Positions 41,597 through 51,281 of a DNA stretch of 64,000 nucleotides are shown here, piece by piece; position 1 is the first letter of the stretch; each line of letters begins with the position of its first letter. The translations under genes and the position numbers were made by a program. The notes beneath the pieces are model-generated. The model did no database searches. It was not told the DNA's origin and saw only the letters and a program-made list of their open reading frames with translations. The DNA comes from Sulfurimonas sp. (GTDB taxonomy: Bacteria > Campylobacterota > Campylobacteria > Campylobacterales > Sulfurimonadaceae), in contig NZ_JAQVKP010000007.1 of assembly GCF_028694605.1 (NCBI RefSeq), positions 54,937-118,936 on the forward strand, given 5' to 3'.

Positions 41597-41623
41597 TATA
41601 ATATAGTTCACTTTAACTATAAT
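41597..41623 (+). promoter_or_regulatory. Tandem -10 elements and inverted repeat before ilvB
   Basis: TATAAT occurs at 41597-41602 and again at 41618-41623. The intervening bases form an imperfect palindrome (ATAGTT...AACTAT). Transcription from the second would start near 41630, with aaggag before the ATG at 41653. The palindrome overlaps the -10s and could be an operator, which is an inference. Confidence 0.6.
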
Positions 41624-41652
41624 TAGCGAATTTTTTAAAAAGGAGACTTTTC

Positions 41653-43350
41653 ATGCAGATAAGTGGCGCACAGATGGTCATTGAAGCTTTAATTGCTGAA
41701 GGGGTTGACACAGTTTTTGGTTACCCAGGCGGAGCAATCATGAATGTCTATGATGAAATTTATAAACAAACCAGCTTTAAACATATATTGACCAGACATG
41801 AACAAGCTGCCGTACATGCAGCAGAGGGCTATTCAAAAGCAAGCGGCAAAGTCGGTGTTGCGATGATTACAAGCGGTCCGGGATTTACAAATGCAGTTAC
41901 GGGACTTGCGGATGCCTATATGGATTCTATCCCGCTAGTTATTATCAGCGGACAGGTTCCGATGAGCCTTATCGGTACAGATGCATTTCAAGAGATAGAT
42001 GCAGTAGGAATCAGCCGTTCATGCACAAAACACAACTACCTTGTAACAGATGCACGTGATTTGGCACGCATCTTAAAAGAGGCGTTTTACATAGCGGCAA
42101 GCGGCAGACCGGGTCCCGTACACGTAGATATACCAAAAGATGTTACCGCTCAAATTGCAGAGTTTGACTACTCGGTAGAGCTTGATTTAGAAACCTACAA
42201 ACCACACACAAAAGGAAATCCTCGCCAGATTAAAAAGGCGATGGAGGCTATAGCAAAAGCGAGACGCCCTCTCTTTTATCTTGGCGGAGGTATCATCAAC
42301 TCCAATGCGGCTTATGAAGTAAGAGAGCTTGTACAAAAAACAGGTATCCCTGCCGTTGAAACGTTTATGGCACGCGGCACACTAAGTCATGATGATGAGT
42401 TGCTTATCTCTATGCTTGGAATGCACGGAAGCTATGCGGCAAATATGGCTATGAGCGAGACTGATTTGGTTATCGGCTTGGGTGCTAGGTTTGATGACAG
42501 GGTTACCGGAAAACTCTCAGAGTTTGCTAAAAATGCAGGTGTTATCCATGTGGACATCGACCCTGCAAGTATCTCAAAATTGGTCAAAGCAGACTATCCT
42601 ATCGTCGGTGATGTCAAAAATATCGTAAACGAGATGCTTGAGTCCGTCTCTTTAATCAATCCCTCACGCTATAGTTCATGGAGAGAGACGATTCGCAATT
42701 TTGACGAACTCCATCCGCTTACATACCATGAAGACAGCGAGCGCATCAAGCCTCAATGGGTTATACAAAGAGTAGGCGAGCTTTTGGGCGATAGCGCAAA
42801 CATCTCTACTGATGTTGGACAGCATCAGATGTGGGCAGCACAGTTTTATCCGTTTTCTCGTCCAAGACAGTGGATAAGCTCAGGCGGACTTGGAACAATG
42901 GGATTTGGTTTTCCGGCGGCTATGGGCGTGAAAGTTGCTTCGCCTGAAAAAATCAGCATCAACTTTACGGGGGACGGTTCTATCCTTATGAACTGTCAAG
43001 AGTTGATGACGGCGGTAGAGAAGAAATTGCCCGTTATTAATATTATCTTAAACAACAACTATCTTGGTATGGTAAGACAGTGGCAGACACTCTTTTACGA
43101 TAAGCGTCACAGTGAGACAGACTTGAGCGTTCAACCGAATTTTGTAAAGCTTGCGGAGGCATTTGGCGGTATCGGCTATAGAGTTACCACAAAAGAAGAG
43201 TTTGATGCAGCACTTAAAGAGGCAGTTGAGAAAAATGTGGTTACTTTTATCGATGTTGTTGTTGAGAGACTGGAAAATGTTATGCCGATGGTTCCGGCAG
43301 GCGGGTCACTTTTTAATATGATGCTTTTAGAGAAGAAGGAGAGAAAATAA
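41653..43350 (+). CDS. ilvB: Acetolactate synthase, large (catalytic) subunit
   Basis: This 565-residue ThDP enzyme joins two pyruvates (or pyruvate and 2-oxobutanoate) in branched-chain amino acid synthesis. The catalytic glutamate is Glu50 in LTRHEQAAVHAAEGY, the ThDP/Mg motif is GDGSILMNCQELMTAV...NNNYLGMVRQWQ, and the FAD domain lies between (TDLVIGLGARFDDRVTG). Its TAA stop shares one base with the ATG of the small subunit. The strong ribosome site aaggag and tandem -10 elements precede it. A WD40 gene separates it from ilvA. Confidence 0.97.
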   Translation: MQISGAQMVIEALIAEGVDTVFGYPGGAIMNVYDEIYKQTSFKHILTRHEQAAVHAAEGYSKASGKVGVAMITSGPGFTNAVTGLADAYMDSIPLVIISGQVPMSLIGTDAFQEIDAVGISRSCTKHNYLVTDARDLARILKEAFYIAASGRPGPVHVDIPKDVTAQIAEFDYSVELDLETYKPHTKGNPRQIKKAMEAIAKARRPLFYLGGGIINSNAAYEVRELVQKTGIPAVETFMARGTLSHDDELLISMLGMHGSYAANMAMSETDLVIGLGARFDDRVTGKLSEFAKNAGVIHVDIDPASISKLVKADYPIVGDVKNIVNEMLESVSLINPSRYSSWRETIRNFDELHPLTYHEDSERIKPQWVIQRVGELLGDSANISTDVGQHQMWAAQFYPFSRPRQWISSGGLGTMGFGFPAAMGVKVASPEKISINFTGDGSILMNCQELMTAVEKKLPVINIILNNNYLGMVRQWQTLFYDKRHSETDLSVQPNFVKLAEAFGGIGYRVTTKEEFDAALKEAVEKNVVTFIDVVVERLENVMPMVPAGGSLFNMMLLEKKERK

Positions 43351-43826
43351 TGCAAGAAGAAAACGCAAGAAGAGTTATCTCGGTTATCGTGGTAAACGAA
43401 GCAAGTGTCCTCTCTCGTATCACAGACCTTTTCTCAGGGCGTGGGTACAACATCACATCACTCACAGTAGCACCGATTCCTGAGAGCAGATATTCAAGAC
43501 TTACTATCGTTACGTCCGGCTCTATCCGTGTGATAGAGCAAATCACAAAGCAGCTGCATAAGCTCATACCAGTTCTAAAGGTATATGAACACGCTGATTT
43601 GGTTGAAAAAGAGATGGCACTTGTAAAGTTTCCTGCCTCTGAAAACATTACAGATATTGCATCGCTCTGTGCGGCATACAACGGTAAGATTGTAAATGTA
43701 GGCGAAAACGTTATCATAACTATGGTCGCAGATGAGCCAAAAAGGGTCGATAACTTCTTAAAAATCATCATGAAGTACAATCCAAAAGAGATTGTAAGAA
43801 GCGGTGCCGTAGCACTAGAGAGATAA
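43350..43826 (+). CDS. ilvN: Acetolactate synthase, small (regulatory) subunit
   Basis: This 158-residue subunit binds valine through its N-terminal ACT domain (RRVISVIVVNEASVLSRITDLFSGRGYNITSL) and confers feedback inhibition on IlvB. The second half (KVYEHADLVEKEMALVKF, VRSGAVAL) is the usual C-terminal domain. Its size fits the IlvH/IlvN type with one full ACT plus tail. It overlaps the ilvB stop by one base, and lpxD follows three bases later, so amino acid and envelope genes share a transcript. Confidence 0.96.
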   Translation: MQEENARRVISVIVVNEASVLSRITDLFSGRGYNITSLTVAPIPESRYSRLTIVTSGSIRVIEQITKQLHKLIPVLKVYEHADLVEKEMALVKFPASENITDIASLCAAYNGKIVNVGENVIITMVADEPKRVDNFLKIIMKYNPKEIVRSGAVALER

Positions 43827-43829
43827 GAT

Positions 43830-44780
43830 ATGGATTTAAGAGAGTGCGCAAGAATCATCAATGCGGAGTTTGATGGTAGAAATTTTGAAGTAACCAAAAT
43901 GAATACACTCAAAGATGCCACACAAAGCGAAATATCTTTTGTTGCAAACGCAAAATATATAAAAGAGATACAAAATTCTCACTCAGGTGCCATTATTGTA
44001 CATAAAGATATGGCTGAGTTTGTTCCATCAAGCGCTGTTGCACTTGTAGTAGAGCATCCGTACTGGGAGATGGCAACACTCTCAAAATATTTTGCCCCAC
44101 CCATTGAAGATGCCTCTTTGAACGAACCAAAGATAGGCGAGGGGAGTGTTGTTTCACCAAAAGCAGAGATTGCAAAAGGGGTAATAATAGGTAAAAACTG
44201 CACCGTTATGGCACATGTATATGTAGGTGCAAATGCGGTTATAGGAGATAACACCATCCTTTATCCAAGCGTTACCGTTTACAGAGATTGCAAAATCGGA
44301 AGTGATTGTATCATCCATGCAAACACCACCATCGGAAGTGACGGTTTTGGTTTTGCAACAAACAAACTCGGCGAACATAGAAAGATTTATCAAAACGGCA
44401 ATGTTGTCATAGAGGATAATGTAGAGATTGGCAGTTCAAGTGCCGTTGATAGAGCAGTTTTTGGAAGTACGCTTATCAAGTATGGCGTAAGAATCGATAA
44501 CCTTGTCCAAGTCGGGCATAACTGCATCATCGGAGAACACTCTGTTTTAGTAGCTCAAGCCGGCATATCAGGCTCGACAACAATGGGCAGAAATGTCGTT
44601 ATGGGCGGACAGAGTGCTACGGCAGGGCATCTCAGCATTGCCCCTTTTACAACTATGGCAGCACGCAGCGGTGTAACCAAAAGCATCAACGAGAGCGGCT
44701 TAACATTTGCTGGATTCCCTTTGATGGAACACAGACTATGGCTCAAGCTTCAGGGCAAAATCGCTAGACTTATCAAATAA
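43830..44780 (+). CDS. lpxD: UDP-3-O-(hydroxyacyl)glucosamine N-acyltransferase
   Basis: This 316-residue enzyme adds the N-linked acyl chain in lipid A synthesis. An N-terminal domain (1-100) binds the uridine part. A long hexapeptide-repeat beta-helix follows (IGEGSVVSPKAEIAKGVIIG to STTMGRNVVMGGQSAT), and the catalytic His is His230 in NLVQVGHNCIIGEHS. Its size matches the usual 320-350. It follows ilvN by three bases and is in front of the unknown 66-residue gene and tamA-tamB, forming an envelope block. Confidence 0.95.
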   Translation: MDLRECARIINAEFDGRNFEVTKMNTLKDATQSEISFVANAKYIKEIQNSHSGAIIVHKDMAEFVPSSAVALVVEHPYWEMATLSKYFAPPIEDASLNEPKIGEGSVVSPKAEIAKGVIIGKNCTVMAHVYVGANAVIGDNTILYPSVTVYRDCKIGSDCIIHANTTIGSDGFGFATNKLGEHRKIYQNGNVVIEDNVEIGSSSAVDRAVFGSTLIKYGVRIDNLVQVGHNCIIGEHSVLVAQAGISGSTTMGRNVVMGGQSATAGHLSIAPFTTMAARSGVTKSINESGLTFAGFPLMEHRLWLKLQGKIARLIK

Positions 44781-44798
44781 CAAAAAAAGGATAAGCAA

Positions 44799-44999
44799 AT
44801 GTCAAAAACGATACCACTTAGCGGGACAAAAAAAGGTCTTATTTCCATAACAAAGATTGACGAACCTTACGGAAAAGGAAGTCATAGTATTGCAAGTATA
44901 GGGATATCTTTGGGCGGTGATGCAGAGGAGCCTGATTGGAAGGTTCATATTCCGCTTGAAAATTTAGAGGAAGTTATTGAGGCTCTTAGAGAGCTTTAG
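44799..44999 (+). CDS. Small conserved-looking protein of 66 residues, unknown
   Basis: I do not recognise a family. The protein reads MSKTIPLSGTKKGLISI... with a Gly-rich middle (GSHSIASIGISLGGDAEE) and an acidic helix at the end (LENLEEVIEALREL). It has no signal peptide, cysteine or membrane helix. It has a good ribosome site (aaaagga), a proper ATG and lies 18 bases after lpxD, 18 bases before tamA, with codon use like its neighbours, so I regard it as real. The strand-plus-helix pattern may be a small alpha/beta binding protein. Function unknown. Confidence 0.7.
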   Translation: MSKTIPLSGTKKGLISITKIDEPYGKGSHSIASIGISLGGDAEEPDWKVHIPLENLEEVIEALREL

Positions 45000-45017
45000 T
45001 AACAAATGGAAGCGTGA

Positions 45018-46712
45018 TTGAAAAAAAAGTTCTATTTGCTTCTTTTCTTTTCGACGCTTCTTTTTGGAGAAAAACTCCAGCTTATTTTCAGTGGGAATCA
45101 TCATATCTCGTCAAGCAGTCTTTATGAGTCGTTAGATTTAAGAGAGCCCTCTTTTTATGAGTTTTATAAAGAAAAACCATCTATAGATGAAAGAACTCTT
45201 GAACTTATCATACAAACACTCAAAGAGTACTACAAAACAAGAGGCTTTTTTGGTGCAGAAATAGCATCAAAAAAAGAGGATTCAAACATTGTTCTCACCA
45301 TCAAAGAAAACGAACCTGTCATTATAAAACATATCTCAAATCACGCAGAATTGGATTTTAACGGTGTTATCCCCTTTAAGGTCGGTGATTTTTTCGATTC
45401 AAACAAATTTACGCAGAGCAAAAAAGAGATAAGACATTTTTATGCAAACAACAGCTACTGCAATGCATCTGTTGACGCAAAAGCGTGGATTGACAAAGAG
45501 CGCAATGAAGCCTACCTTCACTACGAATCTAGCAAAAACAAAGAGTGTTATTTTGGCGATATTGAGGTTGTGCCATCCAAAAACATAGATAAAGAGATTG
45601 TACACTCTTTGCTTTTGATACGCAAAGGCGAAGAATTTTCCTCAGAGAGTATCACAAAAAGCTATGAAGAGCTTTATGCTTACGAGGGTGTTTCCAAAGC
45701 TATTATTGATACGGAAGTCGTGAAAGAAAACCAAGTCAATGCAACAGTAAGCATTATCCAAAACGAAAATCCGCTACGTTTTGAGTTTGGTATCGGTGCA
45801 AGCAGTGACGAGGGTGCAGCGGCATCGGTTGGTCTTTTGCATAGAAATTTTTTAGGAAATCTAAAAACGTTAAGTCTTAAGGGCAAAGTTGCCCAAATCA
45901 AGCAAAACGCAATACTTGCCTTTGATATGCCACTTGCCAACCATAACTTCACGGGTTTTGAAACCGGATATGAAAATGAGCGGTTTTTAGGCTTCAAAGA
46001 GTACAAATTTTTCTCAACTCTCTACTTAAAACAAAAAAGAGGTGAACACGTTTTAAAAGAGAGTATTATTTTTGACCAAATCAATACCTACCAAAGCGAT
46101 GATGAAGCTCTTTTTCCACTCAACAAACTCTTTATAGTCTCACCAAAACTTGAGTACGCATACGATACAAGAGATAAGATTTTAGACCCTAGTAGCGGTT
46201 ATTTTATCAAAGGCGAAATAACTGCCTCACAAAAAAGCACCATTTCAGATGCAACGTACCATAAGTTCAAAGTAGGCGGGGGTAAAATTTACTCTTTAGA
46301 GGGCACCATTCTTGCCCTTAGGGCAGAGTATGGGACGCTTAGTCTCACAGATGGCGCACTTCCGACATCATATCGTTTTTTTGCTGGAGGGATGCACAGC
46401 AACCGCGGTTACGGGTACAGAGAAATAGGTCCCACAAATAGCTTAGGCGACCCGCTGGGTTTTGACTCCATTATGGAAGCAACCGCCGAACTTAGATTTA
46501 AAATTTATGGCGATTTTGGAGGCGTTATTTTCAACGATAACAGCTATGTCGGAGAGAGCAGTGCGCCAAATTATGCAAACGGATACCATAGCGCAGGATT
46601 TGGCATCCGCTATAAAACACCCATCGGACCCATCGCCGTTGATATCGGCTGTGACGTTGAAGACCCCCTTGAGCATTATGCATTTCACTTTCATATCGGA
46701 GAACTGTTTTGA
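45018..46712 (+). CDS. tamA: Outer membrane assembly factor TamA (BamA/Omp85 family)
   Basis: This 564-residue Omp85 protein carries an N-terminal signal peptide (KKKFYLLLFFSTLLFG), periplasmic POTRA domains (about 20-260, for example LQLIFSGNHHISSSSLYESL and FKVGDFFDSNKF) and a C-terminal 16-strand barrel. It ends in Phe (FHFHIGELF), the usual outer-membrane protein signature. The length is near E. coli TamA (577), and it is followed at once by tamB (four-base overlap), the partner of TamA, so TamA fits better than BamA. The start is TTG 45018, after the ribosome site ggaag; no ATG or GTG gives the signal peptide. Together they help insert autotransporter or lipid cargo. Confidence 0.88.
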   Translation: MKKKFYLLLFFSTLLFGEKLQLIFSGNHHISSSSLYESLDLREPSFYEFYKEKPSIDERTLELIIQTLKEYYKTRGFFGAEIASKKEDSNIVLTIKENEPVIIKHISNHAELDFNGVIPFKVGDFFDSNKFTQSKKEIRHFYANNSYCNASVDAKAWIDKERNEAYLHYESSKNKECYFGDIEVVPSKNIDKEIVHSLLLIRKGEEFSSESITKSYEELYAYEGVSKAIIDTEVVKENQVNATVSIIQNENPLRFEFGIGASSDEGAAASVGLLHRNFLGNLKTLSLKGKVAQIKQNAILAFDMPLANHNFTGFETGYENERFLGFKEYKFFSTLYLKQKRGEHVLKESIIFDQINTYQSDDEALFPLNKLFIVSPKLEYAYDTRDKILDPSSGYFIKGEITASQKSTISDATYHKFKVGGGKIYSLEGTILALRAEYGTLSLTDGALPTSYRFFAGGMHSNRGYGYREIGPTNSLGDPLGFDSIMEATAELRFKIYGDFGGVIFNDNSYVGESSAPNYANGYHSAGFGIRYKTPIGPIAVDIGCDVEDPLEHYAFHFHIGELF

Positions 46713-49339
46713 TAAAAAAAATATTTCTCTTTTTCCAAAGCAGCATGCTCTTTTTTGTTGCACTTATTCTATTTACTCTTTTTGTATTTTTTCAAAAAGA
46801 TGTTCTTCCTTTTTTAGCGCAAAAATATCTTAAAGAGTTTGATGTCACATACAGCTCAATCGAGGGAACGCTTTTTCATGGTGTAGAGGTTTCTGATTTT
46901 GCCTACAAAGAGAGTATAAAAGCAAAAAAATTCACTCTTAAGTACAGTTTTTTCTCTCTTTTGCAGCCAACGCCAAGAGTTGCATTTTTGGGCGGTAGTG
47001 AAGTTTTTATTGACTTAGATACACTCTTGGCTTCTACAGATGCCAGCACATCTTCTTTTGCTTTTAATCTCTCAAAAGCAGAACTTAAAAATGCTACGCT
47101 GCATTATAAAGAAGAGAAGTTTTTGTTTGATTTAGATGCCACAAATCTTAGCTATAGAGAGATGCTGGATATAGAAAAACTGAAACTAAAGGCAAAAACA
47201 AGGTATGCCAACGGAACTTTTAATGGAGAGGTAAAGGAGAATGTATTAAGAGGAAAATCTTCTCTACAGCTCTCTAATGAGACAGAAGAAAAATATATAG
47301 ATTTTTTAGAGTATAACCCAAAAAAACTTCTCCTTGATGTTCTTATCGATGCAAAAAAGATTGATTTGCGTACAACACTTAAAAATGCCAAGATAAAAGA
47401 TTTTTCAGATTTTTCTATTGCCGATGTCACAGTTCACTTCTCTTATCTCATAGAAGAGGGGAGTTTCAGTATTGATGCGACTTATGATGCACGCTATGAA
47501 GAGTATGCGGCAAAAATAAAACAGGACGTTTTTGTAGATGCTGATTTTGTGACGCACTCCAAACTCGAAGCAAAAATGGCCGATACAAAGAAGAAACTTC
47601 CCTTTGATACATTTAGTATGAATATCAAGTATGACAAAGGTGCAACAGATATGCACTTTAGCGCAAAAGAGATAGAAGCAGATGTCAAAACTAATGATTT
47701 TAAAAAGTTTTTCGTTGATGCCACCACCCGCTATGCAAAGTTTGATGCGGAGATTTTACGAGATAAAAACGAGACATTTATAGAATCAACTATCCATCCA
47801 AACAAAGAGTTTTTGTTCTACAAAAAGTATGATTTAAGTAGATTTTCCAAAATTTCTGTTACCGCACATGAGAAAAACAAAGAAATTTCACTCTTTCTCA
47901 AATCAGATATCTTATGGTTCTCACTCTTTGGCAATGAAGCAAAAGTAAAAGGCTACGGTGCTTTTGGTCACTCTTTTTATGATTATCGTATTGATTTTCA
48001 AAACAAAACCGCTACTATAGACACAAAAATAGAGTCTCTTTTGACTTTTGCAAAAGAGCTTGACGCAAACTTATCCCAAACCTACTTTGATGCCAAAATA
48101 GAAGCACAATCAGAGATAGATTTTTCAGACACACTAAAGATTATGACAAAGATGAATGTACCGCTCTATACGCTCAAACTCGACTCAAAAAGCAGTTTTT
48201 CAGGTGACGGCACAGCAGAATTTGTCTATAAAGCAAATGAACTCACGCTTAAAAGATACAGTTTTGATGTACAAAACCGTAAAATTTTCTCCGACAAAAC
48301 ATCAAAAATTTTTATCAATGAAAACTCAGATATTGAACTGCAAGAGTTTTGGATATTTGACACACTACTGCTGCAAGGGTTGGTTAAAACAGCAGATTTG
48401 AGTGCAGATTTTTCACTTAAGAGCGACAATTTTCCTTACGAATCACCGGAGGCAAATCTATCTTTGAAACTTGATTTGCAAATAGCGCTTGATATGCAAA
48501 AACAGCGTATTGACGGTGCAGTTGAGATACTTGATGGCACGGTAATGTACAAACCGAGAAAAACATACAGCATCGGCGATGAGGACATTATCATTATTCA
48601 AGACATCAAAGAGAGTGAACAAAAAAGCAACAGAGAGATAAATGTCCTAGTCACCGCATCCAAACCTATATCCTACAAAACCAAAGAGATTTCACTTCTT
48701 ATGGTTCCAAATCTATTTATCCAGCAAAAAATGAACTCTTTTGTAGAGATATTCGGTATTGTCGCTATAAAAAGCGGTGAAGTTGTTTTAAACGATAAAG
48801 TTTTTGAGTTTGACGAAAGCGAACTCTATTTTTACGGAGGAAAAGAGATAAATCCGCATCTAAACCTAAATCTGCACTATTATACACTTGATTATATCGA
48901 TATAGAGATTTACATCACAAACAAAATGAGTTCGCCCGTCATACTTTTTGCATCAAAACCCGCTATGAACCAAAACGATATCCTCTCCTATATCCTTTTT
49001 GGAGAGAGTGCTTCATCTGTTTTTACGGCAGAAGGCACATCCAAAACATCGCTTAACACACTTTTGCTGGGCACTGGGCTCAAAAAAATGCTAAACGAAT
49101 CCACAAGTGTGAATTTTGATACACTCAACATCCTAACAAACAAAGAGGGAACATTAGGGTATGAAATAGGCGCACGCCTAAACAAAAGAATCCGCATAAT
49201 ATATAAAAATGATACGATTTCAAGTCTTATTTTGCAGTATAGCTTAAGCAAGTCTCTACGTGTAGATGTTGATATAAAAGAGACAGGGCAGGGGGTAAAT
49301 ATTATCTATGCGAAAGATTTTAATCTCCATACGCCATAG
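46709..49339 (+). CDS. tamB: Translocation and assembly module protein TamB
   Basis: This 876-residue periplasm-spanning protein has an N-terminal membrane anchor (about 2-30, IFLFFQSSMLFFVALILFTL) and a long beta-rich body rich in alternating hydrophobic residues, the DUF490/AsmA-like fold that forms a hydrophobic groove for phospholipid transport. The conserved C-terminal block is present (FVEIFGIVAIKSGEVVLN, NDILSYILFGES and LRVDVDIKETGQGVNI). It is shorter than E. coli TamB (1259). Its TTG start overlaps the tamA stop (TTGA at 46709-46712). It ends 12 bases before the convergent aspC gene. Confidence 0.9.
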   Translation: MIKKIFLFFQSSMLFFVALILFTLFVFFQKDVLPFLAQKYLKEFDVTYSSIEGTLFHGVEVSDFAYKESIKAKKFTLKYSFFSLLQPTPRVAFLGGSEVFIDLDTLLASTDASTSSFAFNLSKAELKNATLHYKEEKFLFDLDATNLSYREMLDIEKLKLKAKTRYANGTFNGEVKENVLRGKSSLQLSNETEEKYIDFLEYNPKKLLLDVLIDAKKIDLRTTLKNAKIKDFSDFSIADVTVHFSYLIEEGSFSIDATYDARYEEYAAKIKQDVFVDADFVTHSKLEAKMADTKKKLPFDTFSMNIKYDKGATDMHFSAKEIEADVKTNDFKKFFVDATTRYAKFDAEILRDKNETFIESTIHPNKEFLFYKKYDLSRFSKISVTAHEKNKEISLFLKSDILWFSLFGNEAKVKGYGAFGHSFYDYRIDFQNKTATIDTKIESLLTFAKELDANLSQTYFDAKIEAQSEIDFSDTLKIMTKMNVPLYTLKLDSKSSFSGDGTAEFVYKANELTLKRYSFDVQNRKIFSDKTSKIFINENSDIELQEFWIFDTLLLQGLVKTADLSADFSLKSDNFPYESPEANLSLKLDLQIALDMQKQRIDGAVEILDGTVMYKPRKTYSIGDEDIIIIQDIKESEQKSNREINVLVTASKPISYKTKEISLLMVPNLFIQQKMNSFVEIFGIVAIKSGEVVLNDKVFEFDESELYFYGGKEINPHLNLNLHYYTLDYIDIEIYITNKMSSPVILFASKPAMNQNDILSYILFGESASSVFTAEGTSKTSLNTLLLGTGLKKMLNESTSVNFDTLNILTNKEGTLGYEIGARLNKRIRIIYKNDTISSLILQYSLSKSLRVDVDIKETGQGVNIIYAKDFNLHTP

Positions 49340-49345
49340 CGTATG
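49328..49345. terminator. Small hairpin between convergent tamB and aspC
   Basis: The arms catacg and cgtatg (6 bp) enclose a 6-base loop just where the two converging genes end, with aaaatatt following. It is a weak candidate for a shared terminator. Confidence 0.35.
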
Positions 49346-49351
49346 AAAATA

Positions 49352-50521
49352 TTAAGAGCGTAACTCTTTTACAAACTCTTCGATTCTCTTGATGCCTTTG
49401 CGGATGCTCTCTATATCGGTAGCAAAACTAAATCTTACGTAACCCTCGCTTCCAAAACCGACACCCGGAACTAAAGCTACACCTTTTCTCTCTAAAAGCT
49501 GCTTACAAAAATCCATAGAGTCGTTAGATACTTTTTTGATGTTGATAAAGAGGTAAAACGCACCGTCAGGTTTATAAACACTTAAACCCTCAATTGCGTT
49601 GATAAGCTTTACGGCTTCATCACGGCGCTCTTTAAATGCCACTCTCATCTTCTCGATATCCGCATCCGCATCACCGTTTAAGCCCACAATTGCCGCTTTT
49701 TGAGTGATAGAGTTGATGTTTGAAGTGCTTTGGCTTTGAAGTTTTTTAGTCGCTTGGATAATCTCTGTTTGGTGAGCAGCCATATAGCCAAATCTCCAAC
49801 CCGTCATCGCAACAGATTTGCTAAGACCGTTGATGGTAATGGTTCTTTTATACATATCTTCACTAACAGCCGCAGCGGATGTAAACTCACCGTCATAGAT
49901 AAGTTTTTCGTACATCTCATCGCTTGCAACCAAAACATCCGTTCCCTCTAAAACTTTGCCAAGAGCAGTAAGTTCTTCTTTTGAGTAAACAGAACCTGTC
50001 GGGTTTGACGGGCTTGTAAGTACTATCATCTTTGTTTTTGAAGTAAGCGCATTTTTTAACTGTTCAGGAGTGATTTTAAACGAGCTTTCGTCATTCGTCT
50101 CAATCTCTACAACCGTTCCGCCGTGATACAAAACAAGTTCAGGGTATGTTACCCAGTATGGAGACGGGATAATTACCTCGTCGCCTTCTTGAACTACTGC
50201 CGCAAAAAGGTTAAACAAAGAGTGCTTTGCACCGTTGTTTGTGATGATTTGATTTGGAGCGTATGTCAAGCCGTTGTCTCTTTTGAGCTTATTTGCTATG
50301 GCAGCCTTAAGCGCAGGAATACCCTCAACGGCAGTATATTTTGTAAAGCCTTCATTAATTGCGGCAATAGCAGCATCTTTGATAACTTGAGGTGTATCAA
50401 AATCAGGCTCTCCGGCAGAGAAACTAAGTATGTCTTTACCTTGAGCTTTAAGCTCACCAGCAAGCGTTGAAATAGCAATCGTAATTGATTCAGATAGTGT
50501 ATTTACGCGATCTGTTAGCAT
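49352..50521 (-). CDS. aspC: Aspartate aminotransferase (class I PLP)
   Basis: This 389-residue enzyme moves the amino group between aspartate and 2-oxoglutarate. It shows FSAGEPDFDTP near residue 38, ITNNGAKHSLFN, SPSNPTGSVY, and the PLP lysine in NGLSKSVAMTGWRFGY; the C-terminal Arg lies in GYVRFSFA. This subgroup may also act on prephenate or aromatic acids, which the sequence cannot settle. A separate -10 (TATAAT at 50553-50558) and the ribosome site aaggg precede ATG 50521, so it can be made independently of the cysE gene that ends 48 bases upstream. Confidence 0.92.
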   Translation of the reverse strand: MLTDRVNTLSESITIAISTLAGELKAQGKDILSFSAGEPDFDTPQVIKDAAIAAINEGFTKYTAVEGIPALKAAIANKLKRDNGLTYAPNQIITNNGAKHSLFNLFAAVVQEGDEVIIPSPYWVTYPELVLYHGGTVVEIETNDESSFKITPEQLKNALTSKTKMIVLTSPSNPTGSVYSKEELTALGKVLEGTDVLVASDEMYEKLIYDGEFTSAAAVSEDMYKRTITINGLSKSVAMTGWRFGYMAAHQTEIIQATKKLQSQSTSNINSITQKAAIVGLNGDADADIEKMRVAFKERRDEAVKLINAIEGLSVYKPDGAFYLFINIKKVSNDSMDFCKQLLERKGVALVPGVGFGSEGYVRFSFATDIESIRKGIKRIEEFVKELRS

Positions 50522-50552
50522 AAGAACCCTTTTTCTTTGAAATATTGGGCGA

Positions 50553-50558
50553 ATTATA
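50553..50558 (-). promoter_or_regulatory. -10 element of aspC
   Basis: On the - strand TATAAT lies 31 bases before the aspC ATG and just inside the cysE-aspC gap. Confidence 0.55.
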
Positions 50559-50569
50559 CTAAAAAAAAT

Positions 50570-51271
50570 CTAATTTTTCATTGCTCTGATAAAGGATTCA
50601 TAAATATTTTCAAGTGCCAAATCTTGCTCCAAAAGCTCTTTGTTGTCTTCAACCAAGATATGCTCAAGTACCGCAACACGCTTAAGCAGATACTCAAACA
50701 TCTCTTTGTTGATATCCGGAAGCAAGTTGTGCATAAGAGGCTCTTTGCATCTCCCTTTCTCTATCACATGAGCAGGAATGCCAATAGCGGTTGCATTGTC
50801 TGGAACCGGTTTGACGACAACGGAGTTTGCGCCAATTTTTGCGTTTTCCCCGATGATGATATTGCCAAGCACTTTTGCTCCTGCACCTATAACGGCACCT
50901 TTTTTTACGGTAGGGTGTCTCTTGCCTTGCGTAAGTGACACACCGCCAAGCGTTACGCCTTGATAGATAAGGACATCATCCTCTATGATGGCGGTCTGAC
51001 CGATAACCACACCGGTCCCGTGATCTATAAAAACTCTCTTTCCTATGACTGCACCCGGATGGATATCTATGTTTGTAAGAATCTGGTTAAGTCCCATGAT
51101 AACTCTTGCCAGACTTTTAAAGTTTGCCTTATAAAGTCTGTGCGCCACTCTGTACCACGCAACCGCCCAGACACCGGGGTAGTTGAAGAGAAAATCAAAT
51201 TTTGAGTTAAGTGCCGGATCATTGTTGTAAGCATTTAAAAAATCTTCCCTGATTTCAGCAAAAAGTCCCAA
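50570..51271 (-). CDS. cysE: Serine O-acetyltransferase
   Basis: This 233-residue enzyme makes O-acetylserine for cysteine synthesis. An N-terminal helical part ([20 protein letters not shown]) is followed by a hexapeptide beta-helix ([42 protein letters not shown]), with the catalytic His in FIDHGTG and the Gly-Val-Thr-Leu-Gly-Gly acetyl-CoA loop. The tail lacks the Ile-Leu-type end that binds CysK in some enzymes (here ...IRAMKN). It follows speA by ten bases. Confidence 0.95.
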   Translation of the reverse strand: MGLFAEIREDFLNAYNNDPALNSKFDFLFNYPGVWAVAWYRVAHRLYKANFKSLARVIMGLNQILTNIDIHPGAVIGKRVFIDHGTGVVIGQTAIIEDDVLIYQGVTLGGVSLTQGKRHPTVKKGAVIGAGAKVLGNIIIGENAKIGANSVVVKPVPDNATAIGIPAHVIEKGRCKEPLMHNLLPDINKEMFEYLLKRVAVLEHILVEDNKELLEQDLALENIYESFIRAMKN

Positions 51272-51281
51272 AGATAAACTC

